Assembly: GCA_000827205.1 (NCBI GenBank)
Contig: KN832560.1
Span: forward strand, 1,144,743-1,208,742
DNA length: 64,000 bases
Reading direction: 5' to 3'
Source: Plicaturopsis crispa FD-325 SS-3
Lineage: Eukaryota; Basidiomycota; Agaricomycetes; Amylocorticiales; Amylocorticiaceae
The position numbers and the translations under genes are program-made. The notes beneath the pieces were generated by a model. The model was not told where the DNA came from, ran no database searches, and was given only the letters and a program-made list of their open reading frames with translations. How positions within the stretch are numbered: position 1 is the first letter of the stretch; each line of letters opens with the position of its first letter. Of this stretch, positions 11,691 through 22,456 are shown in pieces.

Positions 11691-12075
11691 TGGCTCATGG
11701 TAACCCGACGAGGTTTCGTATTGAGGAGGCCGCGCAGTCAATTACTAGAGTATATCAGTATGGTCATCATACAGCGCTAACTCACAGATGCGGGAGGCTT
11801 GAGGCTTGTGGGAGCCGGTTGCAGGTTTGTAGCGGTAAACGACTCGGAGCGACGCTGGCGTACCTCCGGAGAGGGTACCGTCGGGGAACTAAGTTACTAA
11901 ATATAGTAATTCTCGGTGACGCAATGCATCGGCATGGCCTTCTGCCATTCCAGATTCCAGATTGCAATATTCCGCGGTGCGCACCTACCTTGGACCGCAA
12001 CCACCACCTGCACCTGCATACCTCTCTGCCAGAAACACCGCTCGCATCTGAGCACACAAACGGCACTTGCTAGCC
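11691..12075. other. Intergenic region upstream of family X gene 1
   Basis: No supported gene. This should contain the promoter of the gene starting at 12076 and the 5' side of the decayed minus-strand copy. Confidence 0.4.
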
Positions 12076-13416
12076 ATGCCGCTAGCCTCACACGGCTTCA
12101 GTCGTGTCTCCCAGCTCATTCCGAGCTTGCGTGGAGGCACTACCAGCCGCGCAATCCACATACCAACCGGCGCACCAACAACCCAGACACTATTCGCACA
12201 GTCTCGTAACCTCCTCACACGCTTCGTAACACACCTCACAGCACCGGGCTTACCTGCCCCAGCCGCACGCGCAGCGTTCTCCTCGTCCGGCGTGCGCGCA
12301 CCCAGCATCCAGCAACGCCTGTCGCTTCCCGTCAGGCATGCGCTGCGCTCGCACCCGCTTGGGGCGCCATGCGTTCCCCGTGCGCCGACTATGCCGCACC
12401 CGAATTCGGTGACGAACGTCGGACTCGGGACGGCACGCAATTTCCATGCAGCACGCCCGCTCTTCGCAAACATCGCCGAGGCCATGAACGTACCCGTCGC
12501 CGGCCGCGCATTGTACGAAATGGACTGGGAAATTAAGGGTGGAGCTGATAGCAAGGCGATGCTCAAGTACGGAGCGCAGAAGAAGCAAAAAACATTTGGA
12601 AAGGAGATGCTCAAGCCGAAGACAGTCGTCGAGCAGGCACCGAAGAAAGTAGTCGATGAGGAAGCCGCGATAGAACAGGAGCTGGAGCACTACTTCCCCG
12701 CCGCGGCCAACGCAGCAGAAGTCACTACCTACCTCCTCATCCCCCTCGCACCCACCCCGACCGCCCGTCTCCCTCTCAACCCCTCTCCGCCCACCACTGC
12801 GCTCCTCCCCATCCCCGCGCTCGCCGCAGCACACGCCTCCCACCGCGCGCACGCCCTCCACGTCTCCGCGCTCTTTGCGCACCTCGACACCGCGGGGGTG
12901 TGGGCCCGCGGCGCGTCGTGCGCCCCGTACGGGACGGGCTCGGGCGAGTGCACGTTGCTGCGTGTGGAGTTTAGGGGATGGACGGAGGGAGAGGTGCGTG
13001 GTGTTATTGGCGAGCGCGGGAGTGGGTGGTGCGTGCTTGAGGAGGTGCGGCACGACGATGTGGATGATATAAGTGACTTTGGAGGCGGGCTGAGCGAGTA
13101 CGCGGAGGAGGAGATGGACCCCGCGCAGTCCTTCGTCCTCCCGACGCTTGACTTTTCCGCTGGGTCGAAGGCCGAGTCCGTGCGTTCTGACGCCGGGAGC
13201 GACCTCATGTCGGTCGACTCTAGCTCCGTCAGTGATGTCGACTTCCACTCCGATGGCGATGTCGATATGGACTTCCGCTCTGACAGCTCAGGCGTCGAGA
13301 TAGACATTGCCTCGGACGTCGAGATGGACATCGCCTCGGCGTCGACCACGTCCTGGAGTGTCCTCTCTCGATCCGCCTCATTCGACGAGTATGCACCGCG
13401 TGAGGCCGTATTCTGA
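12076..13416 (+). CDS. Family X protein 1 with probable mitochondrial presequence (446 aa, unknown function)
   Basis: Single-exon gene. The first ATG in the open frame is 12076. Residues 1-130 are rich in Arg, Ser, Ala and Pro and almost free of acidic residues, ending RNFHAARPLFAN, which resembles a mitochondrial targeting sequence with its cleavage region; import is an inference. The core (about 200-340) reads LEHYFPAAANAAEVTTYLLIPL, then an Ala/His-rich helix (ASHRAHALHVSALFAHLDTA), then CTLLRVEFRGWTEGEVRGVI and GWCVLEE. The tail alternates acidic and hydrophobic residues (DVDFHSDGDVDMDFRSDS) and ends SVLSRSASFDEYAPREAVF. A paralogue with the same core lies at 20365-21216 and a fragment lies at 10706-10995 on the other strand. 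No enzyme motif was recognised. Confidence 0.65.
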   Translation: MPLASHGFSRVSQLIPSLRGGTTSRAIHIPTGAPTTQTLFAQSRNLLTRFVTHLTAPGLPAPAARAAFSSSGVRAPSIQQRLSLPVRHALRSHPLGAPCVPRAPTMPHPNSVTNVGLGTARNFHAARPLFANIAEAMNVPVAGRALYEMDWEIKGGADSKAMLKYGAQKKQKTFGKEMLKPKTVVEQAPKKVVDEEAAIEQELEHYFPAAANAAEVTTYLLIPLAPTPTARLPLNPSPPTTALLPIPALAAAHASHRAHALHVSALFAHLDTAGVWARGASCAPYGTGSGECTLLRVEFRGWTEGEVRGVIGERGSGWCVLEEVRHDDVDDISDFGGGLSEYAEEEMDPAQSFVLPTLDFSAGSKAESVRSDAGSDLMSVDSSSVSDVDFHSDGDVDMDFRSDSSGVEIDIASDVEMDIASASTTSWSVLSRSASFDEYAPREAVF

Positions 13417-14054
13417 ATCTCATGCGCGTTTCATCTTTACGACGTCCCTTTCCCTTCTGTATTCTCTTCATGACTTGATGGCGGGCTCGAGCTGAGCGCC
13501 GCATGACACATTCCTTCTTGTCCTTGTTTCATCTTTACTGCCTTTGAAATTGTTATCGTTACATCCATGTAGGTCTACTGTGTCCGCCGTATTGCTATAA
13601 GAAATCTGTCAACATTCATGGAAGGTGTGGCAAGGTATTGAATTGTCCCTCGGGCCCGCGGGCCGCAGAATGAGTTTGATCCCGCCCTGCAACTGCCCAG
13701 TGCCCTGCCGTTCAACGTTCAACGTTCAACTTCGGTACACCGTTCGGACCACCATCGTGATTTCCAGGCCAGCTCCCTGTAAGCAACTCTGTCTCATACC
13801 GGCTGCACTGTATCTATCGACACAGTCTCGAAAATAGCCTCTAGCGTTTACACTGGGTACCTCGGGCTTGAGGGTTTCTCCTACCCCGGAGCTGCCAATC
13901 GCGGACCAGTCTGCGTGAGTATTGCGTATCCGCTCGCCGTGAGTCTTCCTTCCTACGTCAAACCAATCGACAACTACGAAGCCGGCATATCTCTCGTTCG
14001 ACGTCTACCAGTGATTTCCAGCCATACCTTGACCGTAACACCATACTCTTCGAC
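13417..14054. other. Intergenic region upstream of the PLC-like gene, with a 7 bp tandem repeat
   Basis: Three copies of CGTTCAA lie in tandem at 13709-13730. The stretch 13860-13945 is similar to coding-like sequence in the inverted relic at 11476-11560, including a GTGAGT, so it may be a non-annotated 5' exon or leader of the PLC-like gene. No other gene is supported. Confidence 0.4.
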
Positions 14055-15713
14055 ATGCGCATCACCATCCACAACCTCACCGCCGACACAGTTGTTTGCG
14101 ACGTGTCGGGGCGCTGCGAGCGTCTGCACTTTCTTCCCGGTGCCTCGACTACCTTGGAGGATGTATGGCGTCGGAAGATATTCCTTGCACCACAAGAAGA
14201 GGACGATGACACGAGCCTGGAGAAGAAGGATGGCAAGGATGGCAAGCCAGTACGGCCAAATGCCGACCTGGATCGAGGCTGCACTATACGCGTATCTCGT
14301 AGCGGGCGATCTTTCAAGTCGGTAGCTGTTCCCAAAGGCTGCCCGTGGCACATTTGTCGGGTGAAGGTATGCACTTTAGCTACATGCTTGGGACCAACAC
14401 TAAAACTTGGGGAAGGCATCGGGGTCTCGTCAGAAATTGCTGATTCTACCCCGGCGTGACCTTTCCGCTTTCCTGGCTAGTATGCCTGACCCGATGCCGC
14501 TCTCGTCACTCCTCCTTCCCGGTGAGTGTCTCCATGACAATTCCCGTCACCCGTTAGCTCACGCTGCGCCAAAGGCACCCACGACACGTAGGTGTTCTAT
14601 TTGCTCTCTCCCTCAAACAGCACCCGAGTAACGGACCCATAGCATGGCGTTTTACGGCTGGCCCATCTCCCAGTGCCAATCTCCCGACACCCCGCTGCTC
14701 ACCCAGCTACAATCCGGCATCCGCGTCCTCGACATCCGCCTCTCCGCCATCCGCGGCCGCCTCATCGCGTTCCACGGCGCCTACCCACAGCGCGAGCCCT
14801 TCCTCTCCATCCTCGCCACCATCTACGCCTTCCTCGCCGCGCACCCCTCCGAGACGCTCGTCATGTCCATCAAGCAGGAGGACGGCGCCGTCACATCCGC
14901 GGACAAGTTTGCAAGGCTCGTGAAGGCGGAGATCGGCGCGGACGCGGAGAAAGGGAAGAGGTGGTTCTTGGAGGATCGCGTGCCGGTGCTGGGCGAGGTG
15001 AGGGGCAAGATCGTGATGCTGAGTAGGTTTGGCGATCCGGAGAAAGAGGCGCTGGGGATACACCCGCCGCTGTGGCCAGACAGCGCGAAGGACGGGTTCA
15101 GCTGGACTTGTGGGGAGACGCAGGTTAAAGTACACGACTGGTATATCCTCCGCTTCATCCTCTTTTCCATCCACTCATCCACTCATCCCATTTTGCCCAC
15201 AGGTACAGCATCCCCTCCTTCCTCTCCATACCCGAGAAAGTGCAACGCGCAACGGCCGCTCTCCTCCCTGGCGCACCCTCCGTCCCCTCTCCCTCCCCCT
15301 CTTACGCGCCCTCCGTCTCCTCGTCTCCTTCCTACGCGCCCGCCTATATAGCCCCGATTCCCCCTCCGTCACGCACCCCGCTCGCCATATCGTACTTCTC
15401 CGCCGCATCTTTCCCGCTCGCCCCGCCCCCCGCGATCGCGCGCGGGTTCGGCTGGCCGGCGTGGGGCATGGGCGTGGAGGGCGTGAACGCAAGGGTCGCG
15501 AGGTGGGCGGCTGAGCAGCTCGGTTTGGGGGACGATGGCGATATTCAGAGTACTCAGAGGACGAGAGATACACGGAGGAATGGAGAGGAGAGGACAGAAC
15601 CCCGGATACGCGGCTGGGCGCTGATGGACTACTGCGGCGAGCCGGAGGGGCTGCTGGCGCTGCTGGTGGAGTGCAATTTCCGCGGACGCGTGCGCGGGGA
15701 GGAGGGGTGGTGA
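14055..15713 (+). CDS. PI-PLC X-domain-like phosphodiesterase (473 aa)
   Basis: Five exons (14055-14366, 14434-14521, 14575-14587, 14643-15140, 15203-15713) close in frame, including a 13 bp microexon. The microexon supplies the key catalytic context LLLPGTHDTMAFYGW. The core then reads LQSGIRVLDIRLSAIRGRLIAFHGAYPQ, giving the first catalytic His (GTHDT), the Asp/Arg of DIR, and the second His (FHG) typical of the PLC-like phosphodiesterase TIM barrel in bacterial-type PI-PLCs. A later stretch (SETLVMSIKQE and GKIVMLSRFG) fits the barrel strands. The first exon encodes an N-terminal domain (MRITIHNLTADTVVCDVSG) found again in the inverted relic at 11 kb. The substrate is unknown; no calcium-binding or C2 domain is seen, and no clear signal peptide. 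Confidence 0.8.
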
Positions 15714-16141
15714 TTCTTGCTGCATTTGGGCATTTGGACGTGTTCCATCTTGGGTTGTGTTTCATCGTATGAGGGTTGTGTGAGGGATTGGCAGCATGTA
15801 CGTTATCGCTATGTTTACGATATGTACTGATTTTGTGCGTAGACGAAATCCGTGGCGCTATGTCACGATTGCTGTAGTGGGACACAATTCCATCTGAAAG
15901 ATTCCGACACACAGTACTCATGGCGAACTCGGGTTTCTGCAGGTTGCTGACGCGAATTATGCGTTATTCGCGTTATTAATCATGCCGTACCATCGCGTTT
16001 CAAAGCGCACGACCGACGCACGCAACGGCGTACCACGGCGATGTTGTGGACCTGCTTATACAAGTATATCGCCCATAATATAAGTATATAAGTGGGGGGG
16101 CTAAATACCACTCCCAAAAAATCGTCCTCGCCGCCATCAAC
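15714..16141. other. Intergenic region and SDR promoter
   Basis: No gene seen. It ends in the promoter of the dehydrogenase starting at 16142. Confidence 0.4.
16085..16092 (+). promoter_or_regulatory. TATA box of the SDR gene
   Basis: TATATAAG, within a longer AT-rich run, lies 50 bp upstream of the ATG at 16142. Confidence 0.5.
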
Positions 16142-17561
16142 ATGGGCGCGGTACTGTCCTTCACCTCTGAGTGCTTCCCCGGAAAGCCCAGGTTCTCCGA
16201 GGCCGACATCCCAGACTTGACCGGTAAGGTCGTCATCGTCACTGGTGGTAATTCCGGTGTCGGGAAGGTGCTTTCGCAGGTGAGTGTCCTTCTCTTCCAA
16301 CATCAACTTATTCACTAGGTCCCGCAGTGCTGAACCACTTCTTGCAGGCACTACTCGCGCACAACGCAACGGTCTACATCGCCGCACGAAGCGAGAAGAA
16401 AGCACGGGGAGCTATTGAGGAAATGAAGAGCGCCACCGGGGAAGATTCGATACATTTCTTGAAATTGGATTTAGCCGATTTAGGATCGGTGAAGGCTGCT
16501 GCGGAGGATTTCCTCTCGTGAGGGTGTTCATTTTTTGTTGTGTGGTCGCATCTGACATATTTTTGCGGCGCAACAGGAAAGAGACCCGGCTTGACGTTCT
16601 TTATAATAACGCGTGAGTCTCCTTCCCGATTACTCTAGTTCTTGTAGCTCACGTTTTTGGCATGGCAGAGGTGTGATGGTCCCTCCTATAGAGGCTCTCA
16701 CCGTGAATGGTTATGATTTGACGTTGGGCGTCAATGTCCTCGGTATGTGCTGTTGTGCAGTAAATCAGTTCCTGGCTCATATGCTGAACATCGCAGGCCA
16801 TTTCTACTTAACAAAGCTCCTACTGCCCACCCTAACGGCTACCGCAAGCGCTTCACCCCGCGGATCGGTACGCGTCGTCAATACGTCGTCCGCGGCACAA
16901 TGGTTCTTCGATATCGACTTCGCGACGTTCCGGGATGGGCCCGCGAGGAGGAAGGCTGGGGTCAAGGCGTTGTATGCGCAGAGCAAGAACGTGCGTCGAC
17001 TCAGACGGTGGATTGTATCTGAGGGTTTAAATTAATGCGCGACGCAGGGCAATGTGGTCTTTGCCAACGAATTGGCGCGGCGGTTTGAGGATACGGGGGT
17101 CGTCTCGATGTCTTTCAACCCTGGTGAGCACCTCTGGAAGCCTTATGAGGACGTCCCTCACGTATAGACTATCACAGGGAACCTCGCGACGAACTTGCAA
17201 CGCCACCTGAGCAAGATAGAGTATGCCTTTGTGGTGCGTCTACTCCGTCCGACTCTGATCACACTATATCACTCATGTCGACCGTGCAGAAATTACTCTT
17301 GTCTCCCGTAGAGAAGTTTGGCGCCAGCTCGCCCTTGTACGCTGGCTTCTCGCCCGATGGTGTCGCGTTGAATGGGAAGGTACATAACCTCCCGCTCGCG
17401 TTTCCATCAGCGATAGAGAGTTATGCTGATGATCTTGTGTTTTCAACTCCCAGTATATCATCCCGTGGGCACGGCTTGGGCCATCACGGGCAAAAACCAG
17501 GGATCCACAGCTTGGGCATGAGCTTTGGAAATACCTGGAGGAGCAGGTTGCGGGCATATAG
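16142..17561 (+). CDS. Short-chain dehydrogenase/reductase, retinol-dehydrogenase-like
   Basis: Spliced gene starting [20 protein letters not shown]. Exons begin 16142-16279, 16348-16517 and 16577-16612 and continue to a stop at 17559. The Rossmann cofactor motif TGGNSGVGK follows [23 protein letters not shown] fits the NADP-side helix, LDLADLGSV the adenine-binding loop, LYNNAG the structural NNAG motif, and VVNTSSA with YAQSK the catalytic Ser and YxxxK pair. The last exon (17452 on) reads [20 protein letters not shown] and ends EEQVAGI. This is the classical SDR layout of the WW-oxidoreductase/retinol dehydrogenase-like group common in many paralogues in basidiomycetes. The substrate cannot be told from sequence. 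No membrane anchor is obvious. Confidence 0.85.
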
Positions 17562-18178
17562 ACTCCCGGTTTCTCTCGCCGTCCACTCACCGGTCTATCC
17601 TGCGCGCGGCTGACCATGCAGCGACCAAGCATCTGCTCCATACTCCTCGAACTTCATGTTATCTACTTCACCTCGGCGACAGTCGACTTTGCCCGAACCT
17701 CGCAGGTGCCTGATATGAAGTACAGTGCAGTACTTACTGGTGATAGCGTCCTACCTACCATCATTGCCCCATCATCCCTCTCCTACTTTCTGAATGTCAG
17801 TAGCTTCAAACTACAACTTATCATCGCGCTCGACGATGTGAGCACACGTGGGATTTACTTAGGAATTTCACGGCGGCGCCGTCGCTGACCGATCAAATTC
17901 ATTATCTATCGGTCACTGGACGCGCTGACGAGCTCAGCCCAACATTTTGCGCACATCCGTCCGTTTCGAAAAGTACATTATATCAACATCAGGGATTTAC
18001 TGGGCCGTTATAAAAGCACGCAGCCGTGGCGTACCTTCTCCGTTCATCGATAAGACCAAAGTTGGCCTCTCCAGCTTCAAGACTCTCTCAAGTCCGTCTT
18101 CGTCGCGTCTGCTGGTTTCAACTTGCTGACAACTCGGTTTAGATTTCTAGAGCTTTTGCATCCAGCAGTATCAGGAAC
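17562..18178. other. Intergenic region and GLR promoter
   Basis: No supported gene. A TATA box lies at 18009-18016, upstream of the glutathione reductase. Confidence 0.45.
18009..18016 (+). promoter_or_regulatory. TATA box of the glutathione reductase gene
   Basis: TATAAAAG lies about 160 bp upstream of the ATG at 18179, so a leader of roughly 130 bases is implied. Confidence 0.45.
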
Positions 18179-19804
18179 ATGCCGCCCATTGCTACTGGAC
18201 CGACGGTGGAGAAGTACGACTATGTATGCATTGGTGGTGGAAGCGGCGGTGTCGCTAGTGCAGTGAGTTCGTTCTGTAAAGCTTCGGGGAGGTACACTGA
18301 CTCGCAGGTGCACAGCGTCGGGCAGCGTCGTATGGAAAGAAAGTCGCTTGCATCGAAGTAACCGATAAGCTTGGAGGCACTTGCGTGAACGTTGGTGAGT
18401 GCGTGGTCAATGCACACATACATCGTACTGAACATATTTTGTTCAGGATGTGTCCCGAAGAAGGTACGATCTTGCGAAACGGCGTTTCTTTCCCCTTTAA
18501 TGTTGCCTCGCAGATTATGTGGTATGCTGCAGACCTCGCGGAAAAGTTCCGCCACGCCAAGGGCTACAACTTCATCGGGATCGGCAACCCCGAGTTCAAC
18601 TGGGCAACCTTCAAACCCCAGCGCGACGCCTACATCCGCAAGCTTAACGGCATCTACGAGTCCAACCTCGAGCGCGAGCACGTCGAGCACCACCACGGCT
18701 TCGCAAAGCTCACCTCCGCCTCCACCGTCGAGGTCACGCGCCCCGACGGCTCCAAGTACACCCTCGCCGCGGACTACATCACTATCGCCTCTGGCGGGCG
18801 GCCCACCATCCCCAGCGAGGACAAGATCCCCGGCGCCGCGCAGGGCATCACCTCGGACGGCTTCTTCGACCTGGAGGAGCAGCCGAAACGCGTGGCGGTC
18901 GTCGGCGCGGGGTACATCGCCGTCGAGCTCGCGGGCGTGCTGCACACGCTCGGCTCGGAGACGCACCTCCTCATCCGCGGGGAGACCGTCCTGCGCACGT
19001 TCGACAAGGACCTGCAGGACACGCTCACACCGTGGATGGAGAAGACCGGCGTGAACATCCACAAGAAGACGAAAGTCGTGAAGGTGGAGGGGGAGAAGGG
19101 CAAGGGCCCGCTGACCGTGCACCTCGACAGCGGGGAGACGCTCGAGGTCGACGAGCTCATCTGGGCGATCGGGCGCCACGCGAACACCGAAGGGTTGGGC
19201 CTCGAGGAGGTCGGCGTGAAGACGAACGAGAAGGGCGAGGTCGTCACGGACGAGTACCAGAACTCCAGCGTGCCCGGGGTGCTCTCCATCGGGGACGTGC
19301 AGGGCAAGGCCCTCCTCACGCCCGTCGCGATCGCCGCGGGCCGCCGGCTCTCGAACCGCCTCTTCGGGCCCGAGAAGTTCAAAAACGACAAGCTCAGCTA
19401 CGAGGACATCCCGACCGTCGTCTTCTCGCACCCGACGATCGGGACGATCGGGCTCACGGAGGCGCAGGCGCGCGAGAAGTACGGCGACGGCGCGATTAAG
19501 GTGTACAAGTCGTCGTTCCGCGCGATGTACTTTGCGATGGTGGAGGAGCACGAGAAGGAGCCGAGCATGTTCAAGCTGATCGTTGCGGGCCCGGAGGAGC
19601 GCGTCGTTGGGCTGCATATTATCGGTATGGGCTCCGACGAGATATTGCAGGGCTTTGGCGTGGCTATCAAGATGGGCGCGACGAAGGAGGACTTTGATAA
19701 TTGCGTGGCGATTCATCCTACGTCGGGCGAGGGTACGTGAATGTGTGATCTTTTTTTGAGGATGAACTGACGATTGGCATGTAGAATTGGTTACGCTGCG
19801 GTGA
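18179..19804 (+). CDS. GLR1: Glutathione reductase (NADPH), 472 aa
   Basis: Five exons (18179-18262, 18316-18394, 18447-18463, 18514-19732, 19785-19804) give 472 residues in frame, the usual length. The FAD-binding motif is GGGSGG, with ARRAASYGKKVACIE next. The redox-active disulfide is in GGTCVNVGCVPKK, split by two short introns around a 17 bp exon. The second Rossmann fold reads VAVVGAGYIAVELAGVLHTLG with the LLIRGE that in this family selects NADPH. SIGDVQGKALLTPVAIAAGR is the second FAD motif and the C-terminal interface carries the catalytic NCVAIHPTSGEE (His and Glu). The reaction is reduction of glutathione disulfide with NADPH in cytosol and possibly mitochondria. Lack of a long N-terminal extension favours the cytosol. 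A 498-codon open frame on the other strand is only its shadow. Confidence 0.93.
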
Positions 19805-20364
19805 GATCGCGGTGGAGGTTGGATTATTCAAAGCAGGTTTTTGTACATTTGTACTATTCTTGATCTCTCGTGTGGCCACTCTATTCGAATTTTCACCAGG
19901 ACATAGACTCCCCCATAAATCCCGCCGGTCTTGGTGCCGAGTAACGCATCGTGCCCATGAGTCGGGCATCATTCTGCTCATGCCGACCGTTCAACGTCGA
20001 CGCACCTACCAGCCAATGCTAATCTTCATTTACAGGGAATCGTTTCCTAGGGCTGAGCTGTGCCCTGTAACGACAAGGTGAGTGCATCAGAGATCTTCTC
20101 GCTTCAATTGTAAACTTGGCGGGTGGCCCTATGAAGGAAGATAACTGTGGACTTGCAGGAATGGCTTCTGTGGACAACACGCCCTGTATGTCACTTTACC
20201 AAACGTCGCATTCATTTGCTCATTGTTCTCCGCCAGGGCTGATTCTAGTCCACAGCAGCACAGAAGGTCCCACCGCCGGTATCATATATATAAGCTCTGC
20301 GACGCAGTGACACCTTACCAGCTATCCGCATAACCCACGAGCACATCTCTACTAGACGCGTACT
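19805..20364. other. Intergenic region upstream of family X gene 2
   Basis: No supported gene. A TATA box is present at 20285-20294. Confidence 0.4.
20285..20294 (+). promoter_or_regulatory. TATA box of family X gene 2
   Basis: TATATATAAG lies 71 bp upstream of the ATG at 20365, a typical fungal distance. Confidence 0.5.
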
Positions 20365-21216
20365 ATGCCATCGATCAATGCTACTACGACCGTCGGACTC
20401 GCGATTACCGACCACTTCTTGTGTGTGCGTTCGGTCTTCGCAGCTGGACTGGAGGTGCTAAATCTCTCCGCCAACGGACGCGGCCCATCCATCCACGTGA
20501 CAGAGGCGATGAACGTCTCCACTGACGACTCCGATGTGAGCGACGCGCCCGACGCGACGACATATCTCGAAGATGATCTTACGCTAGAGGACATGGACCA
20601 CTACTTCCCCATCGTCGCCGACACCCCAGACGTCACAACCTACCTCCTCATTCCCCTCACCCCGCCCCGGGATACACAACCGTCTCCACCCCCTCCAGGA
20701 CCATCGCGGCCGCTCCTCCCCCTCGCATCCCTCGCCGCGCTGCACAACTCCCACCACCTCCACTCCCTACGTCTCTCCGCACTCTTCGCGCGCCTAGATG
20801 CCGCGCACGTCCGGACTTGCGAAGCCTATGGGAACGCTGCGGGGCAGTGCACGTTCCTCCGAGTCAAGTTTCGCGGGTGGGGAAAGGCAGAGGTGCTGGA
20901 TGCGATCGGCGGGCGCGGGGCGGGGTGGTGTACGCTAAACGAAGCTGTTGGGCGGTTGGATCTTGGTGTAGGCCAAGAGGACTCCGCGCGGTGTCTTCGT
21001 GCGCCCGGCCCTGCGTTCTCGGCGGTTCAGGGACGTACGGCACCGTCCGCGCAAGCAACGGCATTCGGGGTGACCCTCGTTGCTGACAATGCCTCGAATT
21101 CACTTGCCCTTGGCTCCAAACGGGACTGGTTGACTGCTTATATCAGCGCGATTTCGCACTCCCTCCGTGCATTCCGGCCTTCGTTCATGTTTACCACTCT
21201 CACCAAGCCGATGTGA
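20365..21216 (+). CDS. Family X protein 2 (283 aa, unknown function)
   Basis: Single-exon paralogue of the gene at 12076-13416. Shared core: DHYFPIVADTPDVTTYLLIPL against HYFPAAANAAEVTTYLLIPL, then SHHLHSLRLSALFARLDAA, CTFLRVKFRGWGKAEVLDAI and GRGAGWCTLNE. It shares the phrase EAMNV upstream of the core but lacks the Arg-rich presequence of gene 1 and the acidic repeat tail; the C-terminus instead ends in a hydrophobic/aromatic stretch (AFRPSFMFTTLTKPM). The core therefore is the conserved domain and both ends vary, including the probable cellular address. I do not recognise the domain. Confidence 0.6.
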   Translation: MPSINATTTVGLAITDHFLCVRSVFAAGLEVLNLSANGRGPSIHVTEAMNVSTDDSDVSDAPDATTYLEDDLTLEDMDHYFPIVADTPDVTTYLLIPLTPPRDTQPSPPPPGPSRPLLPLASLAALHNSHHLHSLRLSALFARLDAAHVRTCEAYGNAAGQCTFLRVKFRGWGKAEVLDAIGGRGAGWCTLNEAVGRLDLGVGQEDSARCLRAPGPAFSAVQGRTAPSAQATAFGVTLVADNASNSLALGSKRDWLTAYISAISHSLRAFRPSFMFTTLTKPM

Positions 21217-21606
21217 CCTTGCTCCGTTGTTTACGGTCTGGCGACATCTGGCACTGACAAGCTACGTATACGATGATTGTTGTTCAGGTTTATGTCTTGT
21301 ATGCGTCCACTAATATATACCTATGACCCATGCGTAGTCTTGGTCCTCGTTCTCACTGGCGATTGATACATTCTCGAGTAATCCTCGCGTTCGCGGGCTT
21401 TCGGTGGGCGTCAATGTGGATTCGACGTTCACAATGAAGACCGACTCCGATGTCGGACTCAAAGGGAAATGAAATTTCGAAGCCCTCCGACGACATCGAA
21501 CAGAGTGACCGAGAGCCCCCGTGCTCTCCCGACATTTATATGCCCTGTCGATGGCACTCATCCTCCCGTAACCTGCAAGCTTCAAGTCTGACACTAGTTC
21601 CACGCG
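21217..21606. other. Intergenic region; start of the duplicated MIF unit
   Basis: From about 21469 the sequence (ATGAAATTTCGAAGCC onward) is repeated upstream of the second MIF gene at about 22868, so the promoter was copied with the gene. Confidence 0.5.
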
Positions 21607-22312
21607 ATGCCTTCTCTCCATCTCATCACTAACGTCAAAGTAATTGCTTTACGGACTTTACAACGCGTCAAGCTCTCACTAAACACCTGAATTAATTATT
21701 ATAGGTCCCAGATGCGAAAGCATTCGCGCTCGAATTCTCCAAGGTAGGTCAGACACAGTTTCTCGTCGAGAGTACACATTAAAGTCATCATAACTCCCTG
21801 CAAAAATTGCGGTGCATAGTTTGCTGCAGAGACACTGAACAAGCCGGAGCACTACATTTCCGTCACCTACACACACAATGAGGCGCAGACATTCCAGGGC
21901 ACTTTGGACCCAGCGTTCAACCTCTCCGTCGTACGTCCTTGCGATCCACCTCCTTCATATGAGATCGGACTGACAAGCTGATCTCCAACAGACAAGCCTC
22001 GGTAACTTGAGCCCGTCCTTGAACGAAGGGTACAGCAAGGCCTTCTTCGAATTCCTCCACTCCAAACTCGGGGTACCTGGCGATCGTGGCTACATGTGCG
22101 TTCGTTTCGTCCTGTTACACCCCAATCTCACTGATATCGCCCCGGACAGCGTTTTCACCGACCCTGGCAGAGCATATATAGCGTGAGACGGATTTCGTGC
22201 ACTGGTTGTCTTTGTGAGACTCGGACTGATCGTGTGTCGCTTCAGATACCAAGGCACGACCGTCGAGACATTCGCAAAGACAATGCTGTCTTCGGGAGAA
22301 GGGCAGAATTAG
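21607..22312 (+). CDS. Macrophage migration inhibitory factor (MIF)-like tautomerase, copy 1 (128 aa)
   Basis: Six exons: 21607-21639, 21705-21743, 21820-21930, 21992-22095, 22150-22182, 22246-22312. The protein starts MPSLHLITNVK, so removal of Met exposes the catalytic N-terminal Pro. The motif TLNKPEHYISVTYTHNE places a Lys where MIF has its active-site Lys32 (TGKPPQYIAV). SPSLNEGYSKAFFEFLHSKL and GVPGDRGYIVFTD match the second helix and strand of MIF (NRSYSKLLCGLL, ISPDRVYINYYD). The length fits the family, whose subunits form trimers with keto-enol tautomerase activity. Its role in fungi is unsettled. A tandem copy follows at 23002. The C-terminus (FAKTMLSSGEGQN) differs from copy 2. Confidence 0.85.
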
Positions 22313-22456
22313 AGGAAGTAGATTGTATTTATTTTAAGGTGTATATGTATGCACCCTACCTGCATAATCGCATGATTATTCAACAAGCTCGACCTCAAGT
22401 AGATATGTCTCTTTCTGCAACAAGAAATACGCAGGCGCACACCCAACGCACACCAG

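Noticed and set aside
12250-13248. 332-codon frame antisense to family X gene 1
   Set aside because: Arg/Gly-rich shadow of the plus-strand gene; the paralogue at 20.4 kb confirms the plus strand.
15175-15921. 248-codon antisense frame over the PLC-like gene
   Set aside because: Arg/Ser/Pro composition typical of a shadow frame, and it runs beyond the gene without motifs.
18220-19716. 498-codon open frame antisense to glutathione reductase
   Set aside because: It mirrors the high-GC codon use of the real gene and has no family motifs; the plus strand encodes an intact enzyme.
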